A DNA stretch of 29,795 nucleotides from a virus: positions 1 through 29,795 of IMG/VR virus record IMGVR_UViG_3300007708_000018; one strand, written 5' to 3'. Made by a program: the position numbers and the translations under genes. Positions 1 to 6,602 of this stretch are shown piece after piece. The notes under the pieces are model-generated. The model worked only from the letters and a program-made list of their open reading frames with translations. It searched no databases and had not been told where the DNA came from. The stretch's first letter is position 1; each line of letters starts with the position of its first letter.

Positions 1-1
1 A

Positions 2-511
2 TTAAAGAAAGCTGAAAGAGTTAAGAATGCATTGTATGCAAAGCAAGAAGCAAAACGTGCTCCAAAAGTACAGATTGACCAAGGTATAGTTCTTTGGACC
101 TGGATTGTTGGTGTCGTAATTGCTTTTGGAACTTCGGCGGTAGTGTCCTTTAATGGAATCACTGCAGTAGCGGAGTATGTAGGACTAGCAGCACCCTGGA
201 TGGCAACATTATTCTTCTTCTTTGTTGAGTTGATGTATGTGCTATTCCTTATGGCTTATCTTATCCTTCGATCTCGAATTGATGAAAATGGAAATCCTGA
301 ACGAACAAACGGTGCATTCTGGGGTATGTTTATGTTTGGTGCTATTGCAGTTGCTGCTAATGGCTTCCACACCCTTGATTTCTGGCAGTATGAATGGATC
401 AATCCACAAATGTGGGCAGGTATTATTCTAAGTATCGCTGCTCCTATCGCTATTATTAGTGCCTCTAAGATGGCTTCTAGAGTGGTATTTGCTAAGTCTA
501 TACAGCTCTAG
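2..511 (+). CDS. DUF2637-like multi-spanning membrane protein (5' end outside window)
   Basis: The frame is open to the left edge of the window, so the gene probably starts upstream. The first usable internal start is a TTG at 32, which would give 159 aa. The visible protein has about four hydrophobic segments: after WTWIVGVVIAF, around WMATLFFFFVELMYVLFLMA, after GAFWGMFMFGAIAVAANG, and near the C-terminus. This helix pattern, with a charged loop after the second segment (LRSRIDENGNPER), recalls DUF2637/SpdB-type membrane proteins of actinobacterial plasmids and phages. Those often sit with DNA-transfer or HTH proteins, but their function is not established. The family call comes from overall resemblance, not a diagnostic residue. 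Stop codon at 509-511; the tRNA pair follows 7 nt later. Confidence 0.6.
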   Translation, partial: LKKAERVKNALYAKQEAKRAPKVQIDQGIVLWTWIVGVVIAFGTSAVVSFNGITAVAEYVGLAAPWMATLFFFFVELMYVLFLMAYLILRSRIDENGNPERTNGAFWGMFMFGAIAVAANGFHTLDFWQYEWINPQMWAGIILSIAAPIAIISASKMASRVVFAKSIQL

Positions 512-518
512 GTTAACT

Positions 519-592
519 GGGGCAGTAGCATAACAGGTAAATGCAATACTCTTATAAGGTATCGATAATGGGTTCAAGCCCCATCTGCCCTA
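519..592 (+). tRNA. tRNA-Ile(UAU)
   Basis: A full cloverleaf can be drawn. Acceptor stem 519-525 pairs with 585-591 (one G-U). D stem 528-531/541-544. Anticodon stem 546-550/558-562 has loop CTTATAA and anticodon TAT (553-555). T stem 568-572/580-584 has loop TTCAAGC. Discriminator A592; no CCA is encoded. The anticodon reads AUA, a codon that is rare in many GC-rich actinobacteria. The next tRNA begins 1 nt downstream. Confidence 0.9.
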
Positions 593-593
593 C

Positions 594-665
594 GCCCTTG
601 TAGCTCAGAGGAAGAGCAGCAGGTTTCTACCCTGCGTGTCGCTGGTTCGATTCCAGTCAGGGGTT
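594..665 (+). tRNA. tRNA-Arg(UCU)
   Basis: Acceptor stem 594-600 pairs with 658-664 (two G-U pairs). D stem 603-606/614-617. Anticodon stem 619-623/631-635 has loop TTTCTAC and anticodon TCT, reading AGA. T stem 641-645/653-657 has loop TTCGATT. The discriminator would be T665, which is unusual for arginine. The 3' end overlaps the stop codon of the opposite-strand Stealth-like gene by 9 nt. Confidence 0.85.
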
Positions 666-1349
666 CTCGTATTGCGAAGGATCTGGAAACATATCCTTTA
701 AGATAAAATCAAGTATAAAATCAAAGTTTGAGTCGTGACTAGATATGTAGCTTAGGTCTTCTTTAATAAGATCGTGAAACTTACCTTTTAATTCTGTATT
801 ACTATACACTTTTACATCGTAAGTCTTTGTGCCACCTACACCATAAACATTTCCATATGTTGATCTATGTAGTGTTTTATGATTTAATACTTCAAGAAGT
901 TTTGCCTTGTTCATGGGCATAGGAACGTGTAGTTCGTAATCTAAAGTATTTCCAATACCCATTCTATTTAAATAGTTTTGTGTCTTATTAAATAGTCTTT
1001 GATACCCATAGTTGGTTTGTCCTGCGTCTGAATAAGATGCAAGAACTTCTTGAATTGTTCCAGAATAAAAGTATTCAACTTTATCTAATTTCTTTACCGT
1101 AAAGAAGTCATCATTCATTAAAATAAAGTCATCACTTATATCTTCTGTTCTACAGATAACCTCTAACTGTTTCCAGACGTTAGGATGTCCTATACCAGTT
1201 TGTTGTACATAAATATAATCTCCTATGTACCAGTCTGGCTTGCCACCTACTACCCAGATACGACCTTCTGGTAAATTTTTCACGGTAGACCTAATTGAGT
1301 ATCTTAACTCTTCATTGTCTCCAGGACGACAAACATAAACGTAATCCAT
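657..1349 (-). CDS. Stealth-type sugar phosphotransferase / glycosyltransferase-like protein
   Basis: This 230-aa protein carries two hallmarks of the Stealth family (CR1 and CR2). The N-terminal stretch has EELRYSIRS (residues 13-21) followed by GRIWVVGGKPDW (29-40). A central FILMNDDFF (75-83) has the Asn-Asp-Asp of the CR2 active-site region. Stealth proteins transfer hexose-1-phosphate in capsule or cell-wall glycopolymer synthesis, and phage relatives are usually annotated as glycosyltransferases. The phage enzyme might modify host surface glycans or a phage component (inference). It is shorter than cellular members. It is transcribed leftward, against its neighbours, from a -10 box TATAAT at 1371-1376, with no evident Shine-Dalgarno (SD) sequence. 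Its 3' end runs into tRNA-Arg. Confidence 0.75.
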   Translation of the reverse strand: MDYVYVCRPGDNEELRYSIRSTVKNLPEGRIWVVGGKPDWYIGDYIYVQQTGIGHPNVWKQLEVICRTEDISDDFILMNDDFFTVKKLDKVEYFYSGTIQEVLASYSDAGQTNYGYQRLFNKTQNYLNRMGIGNTLDYELHVPMPMNKAKLLEVLNHKTLHRSTYGNVYGVGGTKTYDVKVYSNTELKGKFHDLIKEDLSYISSHDSNFDFILDFILKDMFPDPSQYENP

Positions 1350-1370
1350 TGTTAATCCAATCTTTATTCT

Positions 1371-1393
1371 ATTATATCATTAACTGGTATAAT
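1371..1393. promoter_or_regulatory. Divergent -10 elements between Stealth-like and HNH genes
   Basis: On the minus strand TATAAT (1371-1376) lies 21 nt before the start at 1349. On the plus strand TGGTATAAT (extended -10, 1385-1393) lies 7 nt before the ATG at 1401. Neither has a recognisable -35 box. Confidence 0.6.
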
Positions 1394-1400
1394 GATTATA

Positions 1401-1649
1401 ATGAGCGTGTCAGAACATCTGGCGGTCCTTAGAGCCTACAAAGAGGACAAGGGTTGCACTGACTGCGGTCATAGATATCCACACTTTATTCTTGAATTTG
1501 ACCACAAGCCAGGGTATCGAAAGCTTGATAACGTCTATAGAGTACTAAGGAAGTACGGAATAGAAATGGCTTGGAAGGAAATAAGAAAGTGTGACGTTGT
1601 TTGTTCTAACTGTCACAAAATAAGAACAAACGATAGAGAAGAATCTTAA
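1401..1649 (+). CDS. HNH endonuclease-like protein
   Basis: This 82-aa protein has the spacing of small HNH nucleases: a zinc knuckle C19-x2-C22, the catalytic-type FDH (33-35), and a second knuckle C68-x2-C71 followed by His72. The context is LEFDHKPG and CDVVCSNCHKIRT. Such proteins nick or cut DNA, and in phages they act as homing nucleases or packaging aids. An ATG at 1392 is in frame but falls inside the -10 box TATAAT (1388-1393), so 1401 is preferred; it would give a leaderless mRNA. No homing intron or intein is visible nearby. Confidence 0.75.
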   Translation: MSVSEHLAVLRAYKEDKGCTDCGHRYPHFILEFDHKPGYRKLDNVYRVLRKYGIEMAWKEIRKCDVVCSNCHKIRTNDREES

Positions 1650-1673
1650 GCCTGTATGGTGTATAGTTAATGT

Positions 1674-1796
1674 ATGACTTTTGAATATCCGATATACCCA
1701 GACCGCACCTATCGCATTGATGTAAATGGTGAACAGCATTACATTACAGGCGACAACCTTATTGCCCTAGTACTTGACAAACTTAACGAGTCGTGA
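1674..1796 (+). CDS. Small protein of unknown function (40 aa)
   Basis: I do not recognise this protein. It begins MTFEYPIYPDRTYRID and contains HYITGDNLIALVLDKL, compatible with a short beta-hairpin followed by a helix. A -10 box TATAGT (1662-1667) ends exactly 6 nt before the ATG, so the mRNA is probably leaderless. The next gene starts 12 nt downstream with its own -10. Confidence 0.55.
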   Translation: MTFEYPIYPDRTYRIDVNGEQHYITGDNLIALVLDKLNES

Positions 1797-1808
1797 GATA
1801 ATAGGGGT

Positions 1809-2051
1809 ATGATAAAAATATTCATACCCACACCTCGTAACCTTAAGCGTAGAGACGAGCTAATGATGAAGCGTGGTGCTCAAAGAATGAAGAGTCGTCT
1901 GGTAGATCTTGTAGAAGGTCGAATGGAAAACGGTATCTTCGAGGCTCAGGCTGCTTACGACCAAGGGCATCCAGACACTGGAGCATATCTTAGTGGTGCT
2001 GTTGCTGCTTGTACTGCAATTATTGGCTCTATCAGAAAGAATGATTTTTAA
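1809..2051 (+). CDS. Basic small protein of unknown function (80 aa)
   Basis: The N-terminal half is strongly basic (RNLKRRDELMMKRGAQRMKSR), which could suit nucleic-acid binding. The C-terminal half is small and alanine-rich (YLSGAVAACTAIIGSI), reading as one amphipathic or hydrophobic helix. The -10-like GATAAT (1797-1802) ends 6 nt before the ATG, so this is another likely leaderless gene. The family is not recognised. Confidence 0.6.
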   Translation: MIKIFIPTPRNLKRRDELMMKRGAQRMKSRLVDLVEGRMENGIFEAQAAYDQGHPDTGAYLSGAVAACTAIIGSIRKNDF

Positions 2052-2068
2052 TGTATAAGGAGATTCCA

Positions 2069-2251
2069 ATGGACAGTTTTGAAAACAGAGATCGTGAAAT
2101 TGTTAATGCTGTAATTCACGAAGGAGAAATGCGACAGGGAGAAAAGATTGTAGCACTCCTTGAGCGTAAGATTACAGAAGCATATGCTAATAACAACAAG
2201 GAGTTAGTTGACTTTCTTGAAAATCTTATCGTAGAAATTGAGGGTATGTAA
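2069..2251 (+). CDS. Acidic helical small protein (60 aa)
   Basis: The in-frame ATG at 2051 overlaps the previous stop. The ATG at 2069 is preferred because AAGGAG (2056-2061) sits 7 nt before it. The product is predicted all-helical (REIVNAVIHEGEMRQGEKIVALLERKI, then KELVDFLENLIVEIEG) and may form a coiled-coil dimer. Function unknown. Its stop overlaps the next start as TAATG. Confidence 0.6.
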   Translation: MDSFENRDREIVNAVIHEGEMRQGEKIVALLERKITEAYANNNKELVDFLENLIVEIEGM

Positions 2252-2352
2252 TGGCTAAGACAATTGTACATTTTGGTTCCCCAGACGGAACTACTTATGG
2301 AGAGAATAAAAAAATTATTATTGTAAAAGAATCAGGTAGCTTAAATGATTAA
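2251..2352 (+). CDS. Tiny protein of unknown function (33 aa)
   Basis: It starts at the ATG of a TAATG overlap with the previous gene, which implies translational coupling. The sequence begins MAKTIVHFGSPDGTTYGE and has a beta-rich centre (KKIIIVKE). Function not recognised. Its end overlaps the next gene by 8 nt. Confidence 0.45.
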   Translation: MAKTIVHFGSPDGTTYGENKKIIIVKESGSLND

Positions 2353-2470
2353 ACTTATGCACTATGAAACAAAAGAAGTTGTAGAGGTAGAGCCAGTTGG
2401 TATTGCTAATGGCTGGATGCTTTGTCTGGGTGGTTATACATATAACATGAGATACTGGAGCCAAGTATAG
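2345..2470 (+). CDS. Tiny protein of unknown function (41 aa)
   Basis: The start at 2345 overlaps the previous gene by 8 nt (ATGATTAA). The protein (MIKLMHYETKEVVEV...GWMLCLGGYTYNMRYWSQV) looks like a small beta-sheet unit. Not recognised. The stop TAG shares its G with the GTG start of the next gene. Confidence 0.45.
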   Translation: MIKLMHYETKEVVEVEPVGIANGWMLCLGGYTYNMRYWSQV

Positions 2471-2649
2471 TGGATCGTAAAGAACGCAGAGATAATAAAA
2501 AAATGTTCAACACCCTTATTCGTAAAGCAAAACAAGATATGGCAGAATGGATTCTAAAGATTGATCGTATGCCAAGTCAGGCGGAGGTTCTTGCATTTCA
2601 GGAAGGGTATATTTATGGAATGAACCGTGGTGCTAACGATGAGAATTAA
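2470..2649 (+). CDS. Small basic protein of unknown function (59 aa, GTG start)
   Basis: The GTG start overlaps the preceding TAG by one base (TAGTG). The N-terminus is rich in Lys and Arg (MDRKERRDNKKMFNTLIRKA), and the rest includes a helix, then VLAFQEGYIYGMNRG. The position in a chain of overlapping frames and its sustained length support it. Function not recognised. Confidence 0.5.
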   Translation: MDRKERRDNKKMFNTLIRKAKQDMAEWILKIDRMPSQAEVLAFQEGYIYGMNRGANDEN

Positions 2650-2762
2650 TGTTACAGGCAAGTAATCATTTAAGTTGCATTTGTGGAACAGCATGTACAA
2701 ACATGATGCACCCAGAACAAATACAAGACTTTTGGGATGCACACGAGGAGTGTTATGGATAA
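2649..2762 (+). CDS. Cysteine-containing tiny protein (37 aa)
   Basis: It starts at the TAATG overlap with the previous gene. It has C10, C12, C16 and C35 plus three histidines (LSCICGTACT... AHEEC), so one zinc site is possible but unproven. It overlaps the next gene by 8 nt. Function not recognised. Confidence 0.45.
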   Translation: MLQASNHLSCICGTACTNMMHPEQIQDFWDAHEECYG

Positions 2763-2934
2763 CGATAAGCTTGAAGAAATGTATAACAGCATTGTCCAGT
2801 GTTCAATTGAAGAAGGACGACTAATGGAACAAATTAAAATGCTTAAGATGGTGACTTCATTACACCAACAGGGAAGAATAAGTGACGAAGTTATGCAGGT
2901 ATTCTTTTTAGAATTGTCACTTGACTTAGACTAG
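2755..2934 (+). CDS. Small helical protein of unknown function (59 aa)
   Basis: The start at 2755 is chosen over an in-frame ATG at 2737 because GAGGAG (2745-2750) lies just before it and the overlap with the upstream gene is then short. The protein is predicted helical (KLEEMYNSIVQCSIEEGRLMEQIKML) with coiled-coil character. Its last codons contain the -35 box of the next promoter. Confidence 0.55.
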   Translation: MDNDKLEEMYNSIVQCSIEEGRLMEQIKMLKMVTSLHQQGRISDEVMQVFFLELSLDLD

Positions 2935-2949
2935 CCTTGCCTGTATAAT
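2921..2949 (+). promoter_or_regulatory. Sigma-70-type promoter for 2983-3469
   Basis: TTGACT (2921-2926), 17-bp spacer, TATAAT (2944-2949), with TG one base before the -10. It is followed by a leader and AGGAG (2969-2973), and drives the three-gene paralogue set. Confidence 0.8.
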
Positions 2950-2982
2950 AGTAATACAACACATATTTAGGAGACAAACACA

Positions 2983-3129
2983 ATGACAGAATTTATTGAT
3001 GGTTTTAAAAACGGTGTGTTAGCAGAGCGTGAACGAGTTGTTAATCTACTCACAAAACTGCGTGACTCAGAGTATGCTGAGGTAATGACACACGACGATG
3101 TAATTAGCATTATCATGGAAGACAAATAA
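2983..3129 (+). CDS. Member 1 of a tandem small-protein family (48 aa)
   Basis: The start follows AGGAG by 9 nt. The core LAERERVVNLLTKLRDS matches the cores of the next two genes (arginine-rich helix, then a leucine/isoleucine helix), and the C-terminus DDVISIIMED resembles their YLIERI and VVALIRE. The three appear to be local duplicates. The heptad-like helix suggests oligomerisation. Function unknown. Confidence 0.6.
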   Translation: MTEFIDGFKNGVLAERERVVNLLTKLRDSEYAEVMTHDDVISIIMEDK

Positions 3130-3323
3130 TGATTAAGTTTGAACACAACATGCTTGTGCTTAATAATTTCTTTTCTGAAGAAGACGTTGACCAGATTGAT
3201 GCCTACGCAGATTATGTTCGTGAGCAAGAACGTAAACGTATCATTGCACTAATTAGCTCAAGTGATGTTGGCAAGTATCCAGATGCAGAGTATTTAATTG
3301 AACGTATAAAGAAAGAGAGCTAA
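3129..3323 (+). CDS. Member 2 of a tandem small-protein family (64 aa)
   Basis: TAATG overlap with member 1. The shared core is REQERKRIIALISSSD (residues 31-46), followed by a short linker and YLIERIKKES. It has an extra N-terminal region, MIKFEHNMLVLNNFFSEEDV. Function unknown. Confidence 0.6.
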   Translation: MIKFEHNMLVLNNFFSEEDVDQIDAYADYVREQERKRIIALISSSDVGKYPDAEYLIERIKKES

Positions 3324-3469
3324 TGAAAAGCAATAGACAGTGGGCTTGGTTCGATGCTGGAGCAAGACATGAGCGTGAACGCATTATTGCACTAATTAAA
3401 TCTAAAGATGAATGGCATTATGAGTTCTCTGATGTCTCTGATGTTGTTGCACTTATACGTGAAGAATAA
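3323..3469 (+). CDS. Member 3 of a tandem small-protein family (48 aa)
   Basis: TAATG overlap with member 2. The core HERERIIALIKSKDE is nearly identical to that of member 2, and the end SDVVALIREE matches in position. Tandem duplication with divergence is the simplest explanation. Function unknown. Confidence 0.6.
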   Translation: MKSNRQWAWFDAGARHERERIIALIKSKDEWHYEFSDVSDVVALIREE

Positions 3470-3507
3470 ATTCGGCGGAAAAGTTCGGCGGTATAGAGGA
3501 CCCACGC

Positions 3508-3536
3508 TTGACAAGCAAGCGAACATTTGATATAAT
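3508..3536 (+). promoter_or_regulatory. Consensus sigma-70 promoter for 3563-3787
   Basis: TTGACA (3508-3513), exactly 17 bp, TATAAT (3531-3536). The -35 lies within an inverted repeat CGCTTG-acaag-CAAGCG (3506-3522), so the promoter may also be an operator. AAAGGAG (3551-3557) follows. Confidence 0.85.
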
Positions 3537-3562
3537 AGATGTAACACAACAAAGGAGACACA

Positions 3563-3787
3563 TTGACGGTTAAGAAAACATACGATGCATTCGATGCACG
3601 TGGATGGAAGACAAGCGGAACAAAGGATCGAATGATTACGCTCTATGTGCAAGGACAGCACGGAAGCGTACAGCACGATCTGTCATTGTCTGAAGTTATC
3701 GAACTACAGGAACTCTTGGCACGAGCTGTTGCTCAGTCTGCTGAAGAGCCAAAGAATCCTGGCTCCTGGGATGGGATGCCATTTTAA
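3563..3787 (+). CDS. Small protein of unknown function (74 aa, TTG start)
   Basis: The TTG start lies 5 nt after AAAGGAG and downstream of a consensus promoter, so expression may be strong. The protein has a basic N-terminal half (MTVKKTYDAFDARGWKTSGTK) and a central beta strand with QHDLSLSEVIELQELLARAV, a Ser-Glu helix start. It ends in a Pro/Gly-rich tail (NPGSWDGMPF). The family is not recognised. Confidence 0.65.
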   Translation: MTVKKTYDAFDARGWKTSGTKDRMITLYVQGQHGSVQHDLSLSEVIELQELLARAVAQSAEEPKNPGSWDGMPF

Positions 3788-3791
3788 GTTT

Positions 3792-3842
3792 CGGAGGTAG
3801 ACGTAAAGGTGGGGGTAGGGAAATCTATCCCCATCACCTCCG
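3792..3842 (+). terminator. Long hairpin, possible terminator
   Basis: The outer arms CGGAGGT (3792-3798) and ACCTCCG (3836-3842) enclose an inner stem, GGGGGTAG against CTATCCCC. A weak T run (TTT) follows on the plus strand. It separates the 74-aa gene from the secreted-protein gene. Confidence 0.5.
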
Positions 3843-3851
3843 TTTAAAGAG

Positions 3852-3871
3852 TTGCTATAGCTATAGTAACT
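3852..3871. promoter_or_regulatory. Near-perfect 20-bp palindrome upstream of secreted protein
   Basis: GTTGCTATAG followed directly by CTATAGTAAC forms a dyad with a single mismatch, ending about 20 nt before the ATG at 3892. It could be an operator or part of the promoter (TATAGT as -10). Confidence 0.45.
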
Positions 3872-3891
3872 AAACAAGAGAAAGAAGCACA

Positions 3892-4647
3892 ATGAATAAA
3901 TACACAATTGCTAGCTTAGTGGGAATTGCATCTGTTGCACTTACCGCTACTACAGCACTTGCATGGAGCCACGATCTTACGATTCGTGCTCCTTATACAC
4001 ACATCGCTGGTAAAGCAACTGCAACTATTGTTGGTGCAAAGCCTAACTGTGATGTGCAGTCTAAGTTGTTTGACGAAACAGCAACTGCTGATAACGAAGC
4101 AGTAGCTGCTCCTGATGACATTGCTGTTAAGACTCGTGTTGCTAAGGCAATTACGAAGTTCCCTGGAGTTGAGACTGCAAAGGTTTCATTTACTCCTTCA
4201 CTCGCTGGTTTCTACCAGATTGAGAGTGCCATCGTAGAAGTTGGTGCTGAATGCAAGAAGCTTGGTGGTGGAACAACTGCAACAAAGGATATCCTTGTTG
4301 GAGACAATGTTTACATTGACACCTTTGCGTGGGATGAATCAGCAGAAGTACATGCTGGTCAAAATGACTATGATGTTCAGTTTGTTGGTGACGTTCGTAC
4401 CAACGCTACATCAGACCGTCTTCGTGGAGGTGTAAAGGTTCAGCTCTGGGTTTCTAACCTTGCTGGAACTAAGATGGTACTTGTAGACAGTGACACTACC
4501 AATGCTGATGGAGAGTTCGAAATCGAATACCGTTGGGATGCAGATCTTCACGGTACTGAAGACTTCCAACTTCGTGTAGCTCGTACTGCTAAGTTCTTCC
4601 AGGACTACAGCAGTGACGTTGCCGATGGTGAAGTAGACGTTCTCTAA
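3892..4647 (+). CDS. Secreted beta-sandwich protein of unknown function
   Basis: This 251-aa protein has a clear N-terminal signal peptide: short basic start, hydrophobic core ASLVGIASVALTATTALA, likely cleavage after ALA at residues 22-24. The mature part looks like two beta-sandwich domains. Residues about 26-125 include KVSFTPSLAGFYQIES, typical of Ig-like extracellular domains. Residues about 130-251 include VKVQLWVSNLAG and TTNADGEFEIEYRW, resembling carboxypeptidase-regulatory or Ig folds. Two cysteines (about residues 48 and 123) could form a disulphide. It would be exported from the infected cell or displayed on it, which is unusual for a phage. It has a weak SD (AAAGAAG) and a palindromic operator-like sequence upstream. 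Confidence 0.6.
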   Translation: MNKYTIASLVGIASVALTATTALAWSHDLTIRAPYTHIAGKATATIVGAKPNCDVQSKLFDETATADNEAVAAPDDIAVKTRVAKAITKFPGVETAKVSFTPSLAGFYQIESAIVEVGAECKKLGGGTTATKDILVGDNVYIDTFAWDESAEVHAGQNDYDVQFVGDVRTNATSDRLRGGVKVQLWVSNLAGTKMVLVDSDTTNADGEFEIEYRWDADLHGTEDFQLRVARTAKFFQDYSSDVADGEVDVL

Positions 4648-4664
4648 TTAAGTAAGTCAAAAAG

Positions 4665-4692
4665 TGGGGGGTATCAGAAATGGTATCCCCCA
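4665..4692. terminator. Hairpin between secreted protein and nuclease-like gene
   Basis: Ten-base-pair stem TGGGGGGTAT / GTATCCCCCA with an 8-nt loop. There is no T run on the plus strand, so it may be a processing or stability element rather than a true terminator. AAGGAG of the next gene follows. Confidence 0.5.
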
Positions 4693-4710
4693 TTAACATA
4701 AGGAGAAATA

Positions 4711-5223
4711 ATGATTGAAGTAGTAGTATCACAAGAACGTGTGAAAGAAACATTGGCATTCGTAAAGTCTATGCGAGAAGCAAAGCAGAAGTACAATGTG
4801 GAAGACAAGATGTTTGATCGTAACAACACATCTGAAGGCATCAACATCATTGGGCATCTTGGTGAACAAGCAATTGGACAGGCATTGGGTTTTCCTGTTG
4901 ATACCACCGTACTGGTTGGTGGAGACAATGGGTCTGACATGGAAGTAAATGAAACTACAATCCAAGTAAAGACCAGCCAGATTAAAAGCCTTATCTTCAA
5001 TCACCTATGGCAGTTTAAGTCTGACATTGCAATTCTTGTGCAGTATGTTGGAGCAGACAAAACTAAGTCAGAAGAAGATCCTCACTTCATTATTGTGGGG
5101 TATATTGATAAAGAAACATTTAAAACAAACCACTATAGAAAAGACTATGGCTATGGCGAACGATACGTCATGGATGCAAAAGATTTGTTACCTATTGAAG
5201 AGCTTACTTTAATCCACCAATAA
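4711..5223 (+). CDS. PD-(D/E)XK-like nuclease
   Basis: This 170-aa protein shows the PD-(D/E)XK order. A helix contains GHLGEQAIGQALG (Glu52). Then comes a strand with GGDNGSDMEV (Asp76), then TIQVKTSQ with the Q-x-K motif (Gln85, Lys87). This spacing is typical of small phage and restriction-type endonucleases in which Gln replaces the second acidic residue. The substrate is unknown; it may degrade host DNA or process phage DNA. The C-terminal part (residues 100-170) continues with mixed alpha/beta sequence. AAGGAG at 4699-4704 sets the start. Confidence 0.65.
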   Translation: MIEVVVSQERVKETLAFVKSMREAKQKYNVEDKMFDRNNTSEGINIIGHLGEQAIGQALGFPVDTTVLVGGDNGSDMEVNETTIQVKTSQIKSLIFNHLWQFKSDIAILVQYVGADKTKSEEDPHFIIVGYIDKETFKTNHYRKDYGYGERYVMDAKDLLPIEELTLIHQ

Positions 5224-5248
5224 TAATGTTTTGCTATATACTAATACT

Positions 5249-5875
5249 ATGGAAACTCCCCTAGTTAAACTAGTCCCATTAAAGAAGAAACACACTGTGG
5301 ATCTATACTTCAACATTGGGCGAAATGATAATGTGTTTCGCAATCTTTTATGGGACACACCACAGTCAGTTCTTGACTATGAAATGATCGTAAAGCAGAT
5401 CAAAAAGAATAATCACAAAAGCTTTGCAGTCATAGATAAAAGCACCGACGCTATCATTGGCACAACATCTTTTGTTGATTACTCCAAGCACGATAGGTCA
5501 GCAGAGATTGGCGGTACATTCTATTCAGAATCAGTATGGAGAACTCACGTTAACACCCATACTAAATACCTTATGCTGCAATATGCATTTGAAGAACTTG
5601 GATGTGAGAGAGTAGCCTTCAAGACAGATGCATTAAATGAACAGTCTCAGAAAGCAATACTTCGTTTGGGTGCTACCTATGAAGGAACCAAGCGTCATAA
5701 CAAACTACGACCTAATGGAACCTGGAGAGACACTTCATACTTCTCTATTCTCGGAGATGAATGGGATGATATTAAGTATACAATTTTCGGCGGTATACAA
5801 AGTGATATGCCTCATTACCTATATAACAATACACCTATAGTACCTACACAAACACATAAGTCTATGTGGTTTTAA
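5249..5875 (+). CDS. GNAT-family N-acetyltransferase (RimJ/RimL-like)
   Basis: This 208-aa protein matches the Acetyltransf_3 pattern. AIIGTTSFVDY is the strand of the central sheet. SVWRTHVNTHTKYLMLQYAF sits where the acetyl-CoA-binding loop and helix lie. LGCERVAFKTDALNEQSQ and AILRLGATYEGTKRHN form the C-terminal half, ending RDTSYFSILGDEW. A roughly 40-residue tail follows. Such enzymes acetylate protein N-termini, aminoacyl groups or small molecules; the phage target is unknown. The ATG at 5249 is preferred over an in-frame TTG at 5231 because TATACT (5237-5242) ends exactly 6 nt before it, giving a leaderless mRNA. Confidence 0.8.
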   Translation: METPLVKLVPLKKKHTVDLYFNIGRNDNVFRNLLWDTPQSVLDYEMIVKQIKKNNHKSFAVIDKSTDAIIGTTSFVDYSKHDRSAEIGGTFYSESVWRTHVNTHTKYLMLQYAFEELGCERVAFKTDALNEQSQKAILRLGATYEGTKRHNKLRPNGTWRDTSYFSILGDEWDDIKYTIFGGIQSDMPHYLYNNTPIVPTQTHKSMWF

Positions 5876-6562
5876 GGCTATAGACCTGTTTCCCAGCGTA
5901 CCTGATAGCCCCACACAGCCCATTTTAAGGCTTCTCAGCACATAGTTATGCACAGTTTTATCCACAATCATCTTACTGATATGGATATTATCTGACTGAA
6001 AGAGAGATGTTGAGAAGGTGTTTGATGTACTGAACTATATATAGTATGGATCGTAATGTCCAAACACTACATCTTGTGTCCCCAAATCCCCAAATCCAGC
6101 CTTCCAGCACATCTACCCCCATTTGTCAACCCCTATATGTAGTATATTTATGCCCAAAAATCCCTATATATAGTATATAAATATGTCAAAACATCCTATT
6201 TTATATCAGAAATATCCACAAATCTGGGAAAAATAATCAAGGGTTCGTAATGTATTTGTTTGTTATTATATAGGGGAAAATGGCTATCCTTAGCTGCCCC
6301 AAAATATATACCAAACCATCCTATTAGACATATCCACATTTCGGGGGTATCAAATAGAAGATCGTAATACCTTTATAGTACATATTACCTATAGGAGAAA
6401 CACTCTATCATCTGATACCCTCCAAATTTCTGGGATTTTTTGGAAAGGGTTCTTAATGTCTGTAGAATTTGGGAAAAATATTTGGGAGTTCGTAATACAT
6501 GTTCGTAAAGGATGTTTGTTAGTATGTTATGACATGGCTCGGGCTAGAGTTATACACAGAAA
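5876..6562. other. Gene-free, repeat-rich region; candidate replication origin or control region
   Basis: I see no credible gene here. It holds DnaA-box matches TTATGCACA (5946-5954), TTATCCACA (5958-5966) and TTATACACA (6550-6558). It also has three copies of CTATATRTAGTA (6035, 6133, 6164), and several copies of TTCGTAA or TCGTAAT in one orientation (6051, 6244, 6362, 6489, 6502). Runs of CCCCAAAT and AT-rich stretches are also present. A TATGTTATGACATGGCTCGGG-type element starts at 6523. The mix of initiator boxes, short repeats and AT-rich DNA at the meeting point of two convergent gene blocks fits an origin, but this is inference. Confidence 0.5.
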
Positions 6563-6592
6563 AATCCCCCACCTGTGGATAGGTGAGGGATT
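6563..6592 (-). terminator. Rho-independent terminator of the leftward block
   Basis: Arms AATCCCCCACCT and AGGTGAGGGATT (one C/A mismatch) enclose a 6-nt loop. On the minus strand the hairpin is followed by TTTTT. It lies 10 nt beyond the stop of the last leftward gene. Confidence 0.8.
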
Positions 6593-6602
6593 AGACTATT
6601 AG

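Noticed and set aside
1392-1400. Start of the HNH gene at 1392
   Set aside because: This ATG falls inside the -10 box TATAAT and would precede the expected transcription start.
5876-6602. Small hidden genes in the gene-free region
   Set aside because: I found no frame with a plausible start, length and ribosome-binding site; repeats explain the sequence better.
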